NCBI GenBank assembly: GCA_017450065.1
Contig: JAFSYI010000084.1
Coordinates: 1-64,000 of the forward strand
From: Lachnospiraceae bacterium
GTDB lineage: Bacteria > Bacillota > Clostridia > Lachnospirales > Lachnospiraceae
DNA: 64,000 bases
Direction of reading: 5' to 3'
The translations under genes were made by a program, and so were the position numbers. The notes under the pieces were generated by a model that did not search any database, was not told the DNA's origin, and saw only the letters and a program-made list of their open reading frames with translations. Within the stretch, counting starts at the first letter, position 1. Each line of letters starts with the position of its first letter. Positions 17,806 through 26,316 of the stretch are shown here, piece by piece.

Positions 17806-18672
17806 ATGGCAGGAATTCTTGACAGCTTTCGTCTTGACGGAAAAGTAGCATGGGTAACGGGCGCATCTTACGGACTTGGGATGGCATACGCGATGGCTTT
17901 TGCCGAAGCAGGTGCCACCGTAGTATTCAACAGTTCCAATCAGGAGCGTGTGGAAAAAGCCGTTAAGGAGTATAAAGAGGCCGGTTTTGACGTATACGGA
18001 GCTGTATGCGATGTTACGGACGAAGCTCAGGTCCGGTCATTTGTTGAAGATGTTGAGGAACGGTTCGGAAGTATTGATATCCTCGTCAACAATGCCGGAA
18101 TAATAAAACGTATTCCCATGACTGAAATGTCCCTTGAAGAGTGGAACCGCGTCATAAACGTGGATCTTACGGGTCCGTTCATATGCAGTAAGGCCGTGAT
18201 CCCGGCTATGATCAAAAAAGGAGGCGGCAAGATAATAAACGCCTGTTCAATGATGAGTGAATTCGGGCGTGAAACAGTATCCGCATATGCTGCCGCAAAG
18301 GGTGGACTTAAGATGCTCACACGCAATATCTGCTCCGAATACGGTCAGTACAACATCCAGTGTAACGGTATTGGTCCCGGTTATATAGCCACTCCGCAGA
18401 CAGCGCCTCTTCGCAAAAGGGGTGAGGATGGGTCGATCAATCCATTTGACCGTTTCATACGCTCCAAGACTCCCGCACAGAGATGGGGACATACAGATGA
18501 GCTTAAAGGACTTGCAGTATTCCTCGCTTCTCCCGCTTCCGATTTTGTTAACGGACAGGTCATATACATAGACGGCGGAATAAGTGCCTACATAGGACAG
18601 GACCCCGGCAATCTGGACATTTCCAGATTCGAATCGGAAAAGGAGGACGACAGCATTATTGTTAACGATTAA
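17806..18672 (+). CDS. Short-chain dehydrogenase, KduD / gluconate 5-dehydrogenase-like
   Basis: 288 residues from the ATG that follows GGGAGGA; an upstream in-frame start at 17743 lacks a ribosome site and would overlap the promoter. Classical SDR features: TGASYGLG nucleotide motif (18-25), NNAG, catalytic Ser in the SMMSEFG stretch, Y161 and K165. It is longer than E. coli KduD (about 253) because of a loop after the PQTAPLRKRGEDGS stretch and a charged C-terminal tail. In this neighbourhood the best guess is interconversion of a diketo-deoxy-uronate and KDG for pectin or unsaturated uronate use. Gluconate 5-dehydrogenase activity is the main alternative. Followed by AraC and GGDEF genes on the same strand. 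Confidence 0.75.
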   Translation: MAGILDSFRLDGKVAWVTGASYGLGMAYAMAFAEAGATVVFNSSNQERVEKAVKEYKEAGFDVYGAVCDVTDEAQVRSFVEDVEERFGSIDILVNNAGIIKRIPMTEMSLEEWNRVINVDLTGPFICSKAVIPAMIKKGGGKIINACSMMSEFGRETVSAYAAAKGGLKMLTRNICSEYGQYNIQCNGIGPGYIATPQTAPLRKRGEDGSINPFDRFIRSKTPAQRWGHTDELKGLAVFLASPASDFVNGQVIYIDGGISAYIGQDPGNLDISRFESEKEDDSIIVND

Positions 18673-18714
18673 GCGGTATGATACCATACGCCGAAAGCCG
18701 GAACCCTGATTGAT

Positions 18715-19623
18715 ATGAAAAAGAATCTTACAACAAATTATGATGACAGACAATATATGATATCCGAAGATTTCGAGCTCTTCTACTACCGTGACACCAA
18801 TCCGGTAAAAAGGACGGGACTTCACTCACATCCCTATTATGAATTATATTTTTTTCTTGAGGGCAATGTGGAACTCAGTATACGGCAGAAGAATTACAGT
18901 CTGTCTTACGGTGATATCTTTTATATACCTCCCAATACCACTCACGGGGTCTTTGTAAAGAACTTTGATGTTCCTTACCGCCGTTTTGATCTGTGGCTGA
19001 GCATACCCTTTTATAACCGTCTCGTGGAGGTCTGCCCGGATCTTAGCTACTACCCGGATCTTGTGATGAAGGAGAATTGTCATCTTATCCATACCGAGAG
19101 AACCGCTTTCAGTCTTGTTCTTAACAGGCTCTACAGTATTATCGAAGAGCAGAAAGGCAACCGTTTCGGCCGCGACAGCCGTATACTGATACTGATCTCA
19201 GATCTCGGGCTGACCATAAACCGCCTGGCATATGAGCAGATCAACAAACCCCTGCCCAGCCAGCAGGATTCACTTTATAAAAACATCTGCACATATATAG
19301 ACAACAATATCGACGAGGTATTGACGCTTGACAGGATAGCCGATCACTTTTTCCTGAGTAAATATTATCTGTCGCATGTTTTTAAAGATAACATAGGCAT
19401 TTCAATCCACAAATATATTACCAAAAGACGGCTTACGATGTGCCATGATGCAATAATCGCCGGTGTACCCGCATCCTCGGTCTGTCAGCAGCACGGCTTT
19501 GATGATTACTCAAGCTTCTACCGTGCTTTTAAAAAAGAATACGGGATTTCCCCAAAGGCTCTTGCCCAACAGGCCAAGCTGGAAATTGCAGGGATTAGGA
19601 ATGACAAAGATATTAAGGGGTAG
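18715..19623 (+). CDS. AraC-family transcriptional regulator with cupin sensor domain
   Basis: 302 residues. The N-terminal AraC-type cupin (about 30-110) has GLHSHPYYELYFFLEG and YSLSYGDIFYIPPNTTHGV. The C-terminal double HTH (about 195-295) has LDRIADHFFLSKYYLSHVFK and the family signature YSSFYRAFKKEYGISPKAL. It lies 42 bases after the SDR gene and 3 bases before the second sensor-GGDEF gene, so the three form one unit. It probably senses a sugar acid and controls this unit and/or the divergent uxaAB genes through the inverted repeat at 17705-17730. Confidence 0.88.
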   Translation: MKKNLTTNYDDRQYMISEDFELFYYRDTNPVKRTGLHSHPYYELYFFLEGNVELSIRQKNYSLSYGDIFYIPPNTTHGVFVKNFDVPYRRFDLWLSIPFYNRLVEVCPDLSYYPDLVMKENCHLIHTERTAFSLVLNRLYSIIEEQKGNRFGRDSRILILISDLGLTINRLAYEQINKPLPSQQDSLYKNICTYIDNNIDEVLTLDRIADHFFLSKYYLSHVFKDNIGISIHKYITKRRLTMCHDAIIAGVPASSVCQQHGFDDYSSFYRAFKKEYGISPKALAQQAKLEIAGIRNDKDIKG

Positions 19624-19626
19624 AAT

Positions 19627-21576
19627 ATGAAAAAAATAATCTATATTCTTAATGATGCCAAACGTGCCTTCACCTATGAAAGGATCGCCGGATTCTGCGA
19701 AGCTATAAACAATGCCGAAGAAGACATTAATCTATATATTTTCCGAAGTGCAGGCTATGCAGGATATGATGCAGCTCACAACTGCGGTGAATACAGCATC
19801 TACCGCCTTCCCGATCTTAATGATTTTGACGGGATTCTTCTTGATATCAGCAATGTAGGCAATACGGGCGGAAATATTTACGGAGCCAGAGGCGCCTCAT
19901 ATATAATCCGTGCGGCAGCCGCATCAGGCAAGCCGGTCCTTGCTCTGGCAAACAGCATTGCGGACTTCTATTATGTGGGCATAAATAACAGCTCTGCAAT
20001 GACGTCGATAATAGAATATCTCCATGGAGATCTTGGTCTTACGGATTTCTGGTTCCTTATGGGACCTTCGGACAACTATGAGAATATTATACGTACCGAA
20101 GCTCTGAAGCTTTACTGTAAGGAGCACAGGCTCCCTGCAGAGAGTATCCGTTTCTACTCAGAGAGCTTTACCGCCGAATGCGGTGTTAACGGATTCGAAA
20201 AAGTATATATGCAGCATTCCGGGAAGCTTCCCCAGGCGATAATCTGCGCCAACGACTGGATAGCTACGGGAGCCTGCAAGGCAGCTGCATCCCATGGAAT
20301 AAAGATCCCCGGTGATCTGTATATCACCGGCTTTGACAATGTAGATTCATCATCCTACCACTCTCCCGGAATAACAACGGTAGATCAGTACAGGTGGGAA
20401 ATGGGGAAGACATGCATCGGTCTGCTTGAAAGGATCTGGAGGGGCGAGAATGTCGATCCCATCACTTATACAGATACCCGTATCATCAAAAGGGAATCAA
20501 CCGGTGAAAACAGGATCTCCGAAAGCAGACTGGAAGCCAGAGTGGCCGAATCCATTGTCAAAGAGGTTTATACCGCCAAGATAAACGACCGTATATGTAC
20601 GCTCCAGTACAGTCTTCCCGGGTGTGACACTCTCGAACAGATATGTGAATCGCTTGCCCCCTGCATAAGTGAGATAAGATGCAAGGGTTTCTGGATAGCG
20701 ATCGATAAGGAGCTTTATGATTACGGAAGCCAGATAGAACTCGATCCCGATACCGGAAATATCAAGCCCGGCACCAGCTCTCTTAAGAAGGACGGATATC
20801 CCGATACTCTCGAGATAATCTACACATGGAACAGGAAACGCGGAGGCAGCTGTACCCATGAGATCATTCATGGCCTTTTCCCGTATTTTGATAATGAGCA
20901 GCGTGGAAATGATTATATGTTTATTCCGCTTCACTTCATGGATGCGACTGTCGGATTCGTAGCAATAAACGACTGCTCGGATATAATGCATACCGGAAAT
21001 ATCGCGCCCATCGTAAACACCCTTACCATGGCTATGAGAAGCTTCTTTGCCGGCAAGAAGCTTGAATATGTGAACCAGATGCTTTCGGGTATTTCAATGA
21101 GCGACAATCTGACAGGGATGTGTAATCGTCTCGGATATCATCATCTTGCCACACGGCTCTTTAAGAAAACGCACGATAACGAAAAAAAGCTTACTGTACT
21201 GTTCATAGATATGGACAAAATGAAATGGTTTAATGATACCTTCGGTCATTCATGCGGTGATGATGCCATACGATGTGTGTCAACAGCCATCAAAAACAGC
21301 GTTACCGGCAATTCCATTCCCGTACGTTTCGGCGGCGATGAGTTCCTCGTTCTTACACCCATAGAGGATCCTGCGGAAGTCGAAGAACTGATCAATAACA
21401 TAAACTACAATCTCCCGCGGGAATCGGAAAAATTCAACCTTCCTTCCATACCGGAGCTCAGCATAGGTTATGTGATAACAGATCCCCATTCAGGCATCAC
21501 GCTTAATGAGTATGTAGAGGAAGCAGACAAGCTCATGTATAATGTAAAGAAAGCCAAAAAGGCCGCGAGAGGATGA
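19627..21576 (+). CDS. Second soluble LacI-type sensor + GGDEF diguanylate cyclase
   Basis: 649 residues, no HTH, no membrane segment. The sensor core (about 1-285) shows LacI/RbsB-type strands and hinge elements (IICANDWIATGACKAAASHGIKIPGD, YITGFDNVDSSSYHSPGITTVDQ). A middle region (about 300-470), possibly GAF-like, follows. The GGDEF domain has FIDMDKMKWFNDTFGHSCGDD and an intact GGDEF motif at 569-573; no RxxD site precedes it. It starts 3 bases after the AraC stop with AAGGGG as ribosome site, so the two are translationally close. The plan matches the protein at 12138, although the middle regions differ. A uronate-pathway ligand is inferred from context only. Confidence 0.85.
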   Translation: MKKIIYILNDAKRAFTYERIAGFCEAINNAEEDINLYIFRSAGYAGYDAAHNCGEYSIYRLPDLNDFDGILLDISNVGNTGGNIYGARGASYIIRAAAASGKPVLALANSIADFYYVGINNSSAMTSIIEYLHGDLGLTDFWFLMGPSDNYENIIRTEALKLYCKEHRLPAESIRFYSESFTAECGVNGFEKVYMQHSGKLPQAIICANDWIATGACKAAASHGIKIPGDLYITGFDNVDSSSYHSPGITTVDQYRWEMGKTCIGLLERIWRGENVDPITYTDTRIIKRESTGENRISESRLEARVAESIVKEVYTAKINDRICTLQYSLPGCDTLEQICESLAPCISEIRCKGFWIAIDKELYDYGSQIELDPDTGNIKPGTSSLKKDGYPDTLEIIYTWNRKRGGSCTHEIIHGLFPYFDNEQRGNDYMFIPLHFMDATVGFVAINDCSDIMHTGNIAPIVNTLTMAMRSFFAGKKLEYVNQMLSGISMSDNLTGMCNRLGYHHLATRLFKKTHDNEKKLTVLFIDMDKMKWFNDTFGHSCGDDAIRCVSTAIKNSVTGNSIPVRFGGDEFLVLTPIEDPAEVEELINNINYNLPRESEKFNLPSIPELSIGYVITDPHSGITLNEYVEEADKLMYNVKKAKKAARG

Positions 21577-21592
21577 TCCCGCGGCCTTTTCC
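21557..21592. terminator. Bidirectional terminator between convergent GGDEF and kdgK genes
   Basis: AAGGCCGCG pairs with CGCGGCCTT; T-runs flank both sides (TTTTCC on plus, TTTTTGG on minus). The stem overlaps the last codons of the plus-strand gene. Confidence 0.85.
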
Positions 21593-21631
21593 GTTTGCCG
21601 GTTTTAAGATTCAGGCTGTGTAAGCCGGCTT

Positions 21632-22678
21632 TTATCTGTTTATATCAAGATTCATTTTCATTATATTACGTATTGTGGCTTCATCATCGGTAATATTCCC
21701 GTCGCCATGTATGGTATGCTTGATAACGCTGCTTGCAGTTGCGAAATCCACCATCTCCTGAGGCTCATAACCCTTTAACATTGCATATATCAGTCCGCTC
21801 GCAAAGGCATCACCGCCTCCTACCCTGTCAAGGATATTAAATGTATATGTCCTGCTCTCATATGTATTGCCTCTGTAATACATATATGCCTTCAGGCTGT
21901 TCTCGCTTCCGGAGTGAACATAACGCACATGCCGTGCAATACATGATATACCCGGATACTTCTTCACGAACTCCTTAAAGACCATCTCCTGCTGTTCGAA
22001 ATCCGGCTGCAGCGGTATATCATCCTTTATGTCACCCTTTGTATGGTCATTATCATCCTTCCACAGATGATAAGGCTCTATACCCATAAGAACATCTACA
22101 TATGGAAGGCACCCCGTACAGAAATCTCTTGCCTTCTCAAAGCTCCATAACCCGGATCTGAAATTACCGTCAAAGCTTACTGTAAGTCCTATTCGTTTTG
22201 CCGCCTTTAAGCAGTTCATTACCAGTTCAGCACAGCTGTCGGACAGCGCAGGCGTTATTCCCGACAAATGGAGCCAGTCATAATCCTTAAGCAGTTCTTC
22301 TATGTCAGTGTTATCGAAATCATATTCAGTAATGGCACTGTGCTTTCTGTCATAGGTTACCTTACTGGGTCTTATCCCGTATCCCGTTTCAAGATAATAG
22401 GTTCCCAACCTGTGAGTCGGAGTCTCTTCCGGCGTAGAAAGGATAACCGGAGAACAATGCACATCATTGCTCCTTAACATCCTTATTGCACTCTTTCCGA
22501 GACTGTTATTGGGTACCACCGAAAAAAAAGTGGAATCAATACCAAGATTGGCAAGAGCGAGTGCAATATTTGCCTCGCTCCCTCCATAGCTTGCCTCAAA
22601 TTCATTGGCAACTCTTATCTTATTATAATTCGGAGGCGTCAGCCTTAGCATTATTTCACCTGCCGTGATAAATCTCAT
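21632..22678 (-). CDS. kdgK: 2-keto-3-deoxygluconate kinase, PfkB family
   Basis: 348 residues. It phosphorylates KDG to KDPG with ATP. PfkB features are the N-terminal FEASYGGSEANIALALANLGI (substrate lid and Gly pair), and the C-terminal signature DRVGGGDAFASGLIYAML with the catalytic Asp of the GGD motif. It is the last gene of the long minus-strand unit, 23 bases after the aldolase. A second PfkB kinase of about 340 residues at 26317 is clearly related; one of the two may prefer another keto-deoxy acid or sugar. Confidence 0.85.
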   Translation of the reverse strand: MRFITAGEIMLRLTPPNYNKIRVANEFEASYGGSEANIALALANLGIDSTFFSVVPNNSLGKSAIRMLRSNDVHCSPVILSTPEETPTHRLGTYYLETGYGIRPSKVTYDRKHSAITEYDFDNTDIEELLKDYDWLHLSGITPALSDSCAELVMNCLKAAKRIGLTVSFDGNFRSGLWSFEKARDFCTGCLPYVDVLMGIEPYHLWKDDNDHTKGDIKDDIPLQPDFEQQEMVFKEFVKKYPGISCIARHVRYVHSGSENSLKAYMYYRGNTYESRTYTFNILDRVGGGDAFASGLIYAMLKGYEPQEMVDFATASSVIKHTIHGDGNITDDEATIRNIMKMNLDINR

Positions 22679-22701
22679 ATGGACTTCCCTTCCGGATTTT
22701 C

Positions 22702-23661
22702 TTATTTCCTTACAAGATGGATAGCAAAGCCCCCGAATTCGCCATCAAGGTAGATAGCCTTCGTTCCCCTGCCATCACTCTTCCTTGTGCTCTCATCAAA
22801 TTTCGCGCCTGCCCTTGAAAGATGATATACAGCCCTGTCTACATTGATCGCTGCTATTGCGATATGTCCATGCGTACCTTTACCAATGCTCTTCATTATC
22901 TCGAATTCCTTACCCGCAAATATTGAGCTGTTCCCCGGCTTATATTCAAGATCAAACAGAGCACATAAGGTTTTTGCCGTAGCTTCCGCTTTCCTCTCAT
23001 CTACACTGTTAATTCCTATATGCCTAAGCTCCAGTCCGAGCATATTCTTTACAGCAGCCTTGCAGATGGCTGTTATCTCATCCCACTTCTCACCTTCTAT
23101 GAGATCCTTCTTTACCATCCATGTACCACCGCATGCAAGCACCTGGTCAAAGCTCATGTAATTAACCAGATTAGCTGTATTTACCCCGCCTGTGGGCATC
23201 CATCTGAGAGTTTTATACGGACCTGCAAGTGCCTTGAGCTTATCTACTCCTCCGTTCTGTTCAGCCGGGAAGAACTTAACCGCATCAAGGCCAAGCATCA
23301 TGGCCTGCTCCATCTCACCTGCCGTTGCGGTACCGGGAAGCATACATATGCCCTTATCCAGCACATACTTTGTTATCTCAGGATTAAAGCCCGGGCTTAC
23401 TATGAAGCTTACTCCGGCCTCTATTGCCCTGTCCGCCTGCTCTTTTGTAAGAACCGTACCCGCTCCCACTATCATCTCGGGGACCTCTGCAACTATGGCC
23501 TTGATCGCACCGGCTGCCGCTTCCGTACGGAAGGTAACCTCGGCTGCGGGAAGCCCTCCCTTAACCAGAGCTTTGGCAAGCGGTACCGCCTTTTTTGCAT
23601 CTTCAATAGCTATAACAGGCACTATCCCGATATCATGGATCCTGTTAAGTAAATCGTTCAA
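22702..23661 (-). CDS. kdgA: KDPG/KHG aldolase with C-terminal VOC (glyoxalase-like) domain
   Basis: Residues 1 to about 208 are a class I KDPG aldolase (Eda): GLPAAEVTFRT with the catalytic Glu, GAGTVLTKEQA, and the Schiff-base Lys in LDAVKFFPAE. It cleaves KDPG to pyruvate and glyceraldehyde 3-phosphate. About 105 further residues (LRHIGINS ... THGHIAIAAINVDRA ... GGFAIHLV) have the beta-alpha-beta-beta-beta pattern and His positions of a VOC domain. Eda alone is about 210 residues, so this is a fusion. I place the start at the TTG at 23661: AAGGAG lies 8 bases upstream, whereas the in-frame GTG at 23670 overlaps that ribosome site. Role of the VOC part is unknown; metal-dependent handling of a keto acid is possible. 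Confidence 0.88.
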   Translation of the reverse strand: MNDLLNRIHDIGIVPVIAIEDAKKAVPLAKALVKGGLPAAEVTFRTEAAAGAIKAIVAEVPEMIVGAGTVLTKEQADRAIEAGVSFIVSPGFNPEITKYVLDKGICMLPGTATAGEMEQAMMLGLDAVKFFPAEQNGGVDKLKALAGPYKTLRWMPTGGVNTANLVNYMSFDQVLACGGTWMVKKDLIEGEKWDEITAICKAAVKNMLGLELRHIGINSVDERKAEATAKTLCALFDLEYKPGNSSIFAGKEFEIMKSIGKGTHGHIAIAAINVDRAVYHLSRAGAKFDESTRKSDGRGTKAIYLDGEFGGFAIHLVRK

Positions 23662-23714
23662 TTTATTCACTCCTTTCAGTTTTGTGCTTAACTGATGTCT
23701 TCTTATCTAAACAG

Positions 23715-24038
23715 TCATACAAAGTCTTCTCTCATCGGCGTAAAGATATCAAGAAGCTTTACATTGGTAAGGCATTCTATACCATGCATCACATTGGGGG
23801 CAACAATATATGTATCGCCCGCATTAAGTGTTACATCCTCGCTTCCTTCTTCCTTATATATAAGAGAGCCTTCAATAACATAGCCTATCTGCTCATGGGG
23901 ATGCTTATGCATTTCACCCACTGCTCCTTTTTCGAACTTAAGCTCCACATTCATTATGTTGTCGCTGTAAGCCAGGACCTTGCGCATCACTCCGCCACCG
24001 AGATCCTTATACTGTTTATCCTTGTTATAAACGTGCAT
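23715..24038 (-). CDS. kdgF: Cupin protein KdgF, opens unsaturated uronates
   Basis: 107 residues, a single small cupin. Motif 1 (GEMHKHPHEQIGYVIEG) and motif 2 (GDTYIVAPNVMHGIE) carry the metal-binding His/His/Gln/His set. KdgF helps convert 4,5-unsaturated monouronates from pectate or alginate lyases into the linear keto form that feeds KDG metabolism. It lies between the GntR and aldolase genes in the same unit, and AAGGAG precedes the ATG. Its presence indicates that pectin-lyase products are used besides glucuronoxylan. Confidence 0.82.
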   Translation of the reverse strand: MHVYNKDKQYKDLGGGVMRKVLAYSDNIMNVELKFEKGAVGEMHKHPHEQIGYVIEGSLIYKEEGSEDVTLNAGDTYIVAPNVMHGIECLTNVKLLDIFTPMREDFV

Positions 24039-24087
24039 AGTAAAGTACTCCTTTTCTTCCCCTGACCGGGGATCCTGAAAGACTGTT

Positions 24088-24786
24088 TTACTCCCGCTCC
24101 CGAGCCGTATCTGTGTCCTGTTTGAAAAGTAACGGTCTTACCTTCTTGATCTCTTCAATATCCTTTTCAAAAAACCAGATGTGCTCATGAAGCAGCTTTC
24201 TGTATGTTTCTTTATTCCTGGCACCGATACTGCCTACCAGCTGCTCATGCGATTCGAGAGTCCTGTCATTATAGGTCTTCTCTCTGATTATCAGAAATCT
24301 TATCCTGTTATAGTGAGCCATCGTATTTGCCACAAGCTCTGCTGCCAGTTTCTGTCCGGCCACAAAATATGTGACTGCATGAAATTCATTATCGTATCTT
24401 AAATAATCATAGGTTTTGAACGGGTCATCCATCTCACCGGATATTTCTTCCATCTGCCTGCAGTATTCCCGCATTTTCCGGATGTCATCCTCAGAAACGT
24501 TTTCAAACAGTCCGTCCACCACGCCCATCTCAAGGGCTCTTCTTACAAACCACTCCTGCTTTGCCCTGTTCTCATCTATCTTTGAAACAACAGAACCGAC
24601 CTGTGGGTATATATCAACCAGTCCCTCGGTCTCAAGCTTAACCAGAGCCTCTCTTGCCGGAGTACGGCTTACATTATATCTGTCAGCTATCTTGGCAGCC
24701 GACAGCACCTCACCGGGCATCAGAGACAGAGTCATTATATCCCGCTTAAGGTTTTCGTATGTCAGAGCATTCAAAGATTCAACCAT
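24088..24786 (-). CDS. GntR-family regulator, FCD subfamily (second copy)
   Basis: 232 residues: GntR winged helix (AAKIADRYNVSRTPAREALVKLE, about 28-50) plus an FCD domain with metal-type residues (RYDNEFHAVTYF). GGGGAGG lies 5 bases before the ATG. It sits in the middle of the kdg/uxaC unit, 36 bases after uxaC. Likely a uronate- or KDG-responsive regulator of this unit (inference); the degenerate palindrome between the dctP -35 and -10 boxes is a candidate target. It shares the family but not close sequence with the GntR at 7884. Confidence 0.85.
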   Translation of the reverse strand: MVESLNALTYENLKRDIMTLSLMPGEVLSAAKIADRYNVSRTPAREALVKLETEGLVDIYPQVGSVVSKIDENRAKQEWFVRRALEMGVVDGLFENVSEDDIRKMREYCRQMEEISGEMDDPFKTYDYLRYDNEFHAVTYFVAGQKLAAELVANTMAHYNRIRFLIIREKTYNDRTLESHEQLVGSIGARNKETYRKLLHEHIWFFEKDIEEIKKVRPLLFKQDTDTARERE

Positions 24787-24822
24787 TTGTACCTCCCCGG
24801 AATTGTTCTGTCTTCCGGATCT

Positions 24823-26256
24823 TCAGATTCCGAAATATCTTTTCGCATTATTGTAGGATATGCCTTCAACAATCCTCTTAAGTGCCTTCTCATCGCACGG
24901 ATATTCGCCGTTCTCAACCCAGCCACCTATGAGATTGCACATTATCCTTCTGAAATAATCATGTCTTGTGTAAGACAGGAAGGATCTGGAATCGGTAAGC
25001 ATTCCTATGAAGTTGCCAAGGAGCCCCAGGTTGGCAAGTGATTTCATCTGCTCTTCCATACCCGACTTCGTATCATTGAACCACCACGCCGGTCCATGCT
25101 GTATCTTACCGGGAACCTCAGATGACTGGAAGCATCCGAGGATAGTTCCTATCTGCTCGTTATCAGCCGGATTAAGCGAGAAAATGATCGTCTTGGGAAG
25201 TTCGTCCGTCATATCAAGCTCGGACAGAAGGTTTGCCACGCTTCCGCCGCAGGTATTCTGAGCGATCATATCATAGCCTGTATCCGGACCAAGCTTTTTA
25301 AACATCCTTTCATTCATATTCCTTAAGCATGAATAATGCAGCTCCATTACGATATTATGCTTATGATATGCCTTACCCAATGCAACAAGAACAGCTGTCT
25401 GATAGCCCTCAGCTTCCTCAGGGCTCACGGGCTCACCGTTCATTGCTTTTTTGAAAGCAGTGTCGCATACCTCCATAGGCAGCTTCCTGAACGGAACATA
25501 ATCAAGACCGTGATCCGAGGCAAGACATCCGCGGGATGCAAAGAATTCCACCCTGTTTACCAGCGCGTCTATTACATCCTGCGTTGAATCAAGGCTCTCC
25601 CTGCCCACAGCTTCGGCAAGGCTTCCAATATACTCCTTAAAGCCCGGCTTTGAAATATTGATGGCCTTATCCGGTCTGAAGGAAGGTCTCACAAGGAAGT
25701 CAACGCTTTCATCCTTTGCTATTTTTTCATGCCATTCAAGCGAATCGACCGGATCATCCGTTGTACCCACATAAGCAACATTGCTCTGTCGGATCAGTCC
25801 TCTGGCCGACATCGAAGGATCGTTCTTCAGTCTGTCATTGCATTTGTTCCATATTGCTTCCGCATTATCTGCATTTAACGGCTCGGTAACACCGAAATAC
25901 TTCTTAAGTTCAAGATGGCACCAGTGATACATGGGATTACCTATAGCCATGCTGAGCGTATCCGCAAAGCCCTTAAACCTTGCAAGCTCATCCTTTCTTC
26001 CGGTCACCTCATCGTCAGCCATGCCGTTTGATCTCATAAGACGCCACTTATAATGATCTCCGTAATAGCTTCCGTCAGCCTGCTTCCCCCCGAACCACAC
26101 ATCTCCGAGACTGTCAAATCTGACATCTTCATATATTTCCCTCGGCGAAAGATGACAATGGTAATCTATTATAGGAAGGTTTTCTGCATAATCATGAAAC
26201 AGATGCTTCGCCGTATCATTTCCCAATATAAAATCATCATCCATAAATCTCTTCAT
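24823..26256 (-). CDS. uxaC: Glucuronate (uronate) isomerase
   Basis: 477 residues, normal for UxaC. It interconverts D-glucuronate/D-fructuronate and D-galacturonate/D-tagaturonate, the shared first step of both branches here. Conserved blocks: NLPIIDYHCHLSPREI (about residues 29-44, metal-type HCH), MYHWCHLELKKYFG (about 109), VAYVGTTDDPVDSLEWH, SDHGLDYVPF, MELHYSCLRNMNERMF and GMLTDSRSFLSYTRHDYFRR. Located downstream of the TRAP genes and a PfkB kinase; GAGGAG precedes the ATG. Confidence 0.93.
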   Translation of the reverse strand: MKRFMDDDFILGNDTAKHLFHDYAENLPIIDYHCHLSPREIYEDVRFDSLGDVWFGGKQADGSYYGDHYKWRLMRSNGMADDEVTGRKDELARFKGFADTLSMAIGNPMYHWCHLELKKYFGVTEPLNADNAEAIWNKCNDRLKNDPSMSARGLIRQSNVAYVGTTDDPVDSLEWHEKIAKDESVDFLVRPSFRPDKAINISKPGFKEYIGSLAEAVGRESLDSTQDVIDALVNRVEFFASRGCLASDHGLDYVPFRKLPMEVCDTAFKKAMNGEPVSPEEAEGYQTAVLVALGKAYHKHNIVMELHYSCLRNMNERMFKKLGPDTGYDMIAQNTCGGSVANLLSELDMTDELPKTIIFSLNPADNEQIGTILGCFQSSEVPGKIQHGPAWWFNDTKSGMEEQMKSLANLGLLGNFIGMLTDSRSFLSYTRHDYFRRIMCNLIGGWVENGEYPCDEKALKRIVEGISYNNAKRYFGI

Positions 26257-26316
26257 TTAAGCTTACTCCTCTTATCCGATTGCTTCATAAATTTTTATTC
26301 CCTGTATATCTTTCCG

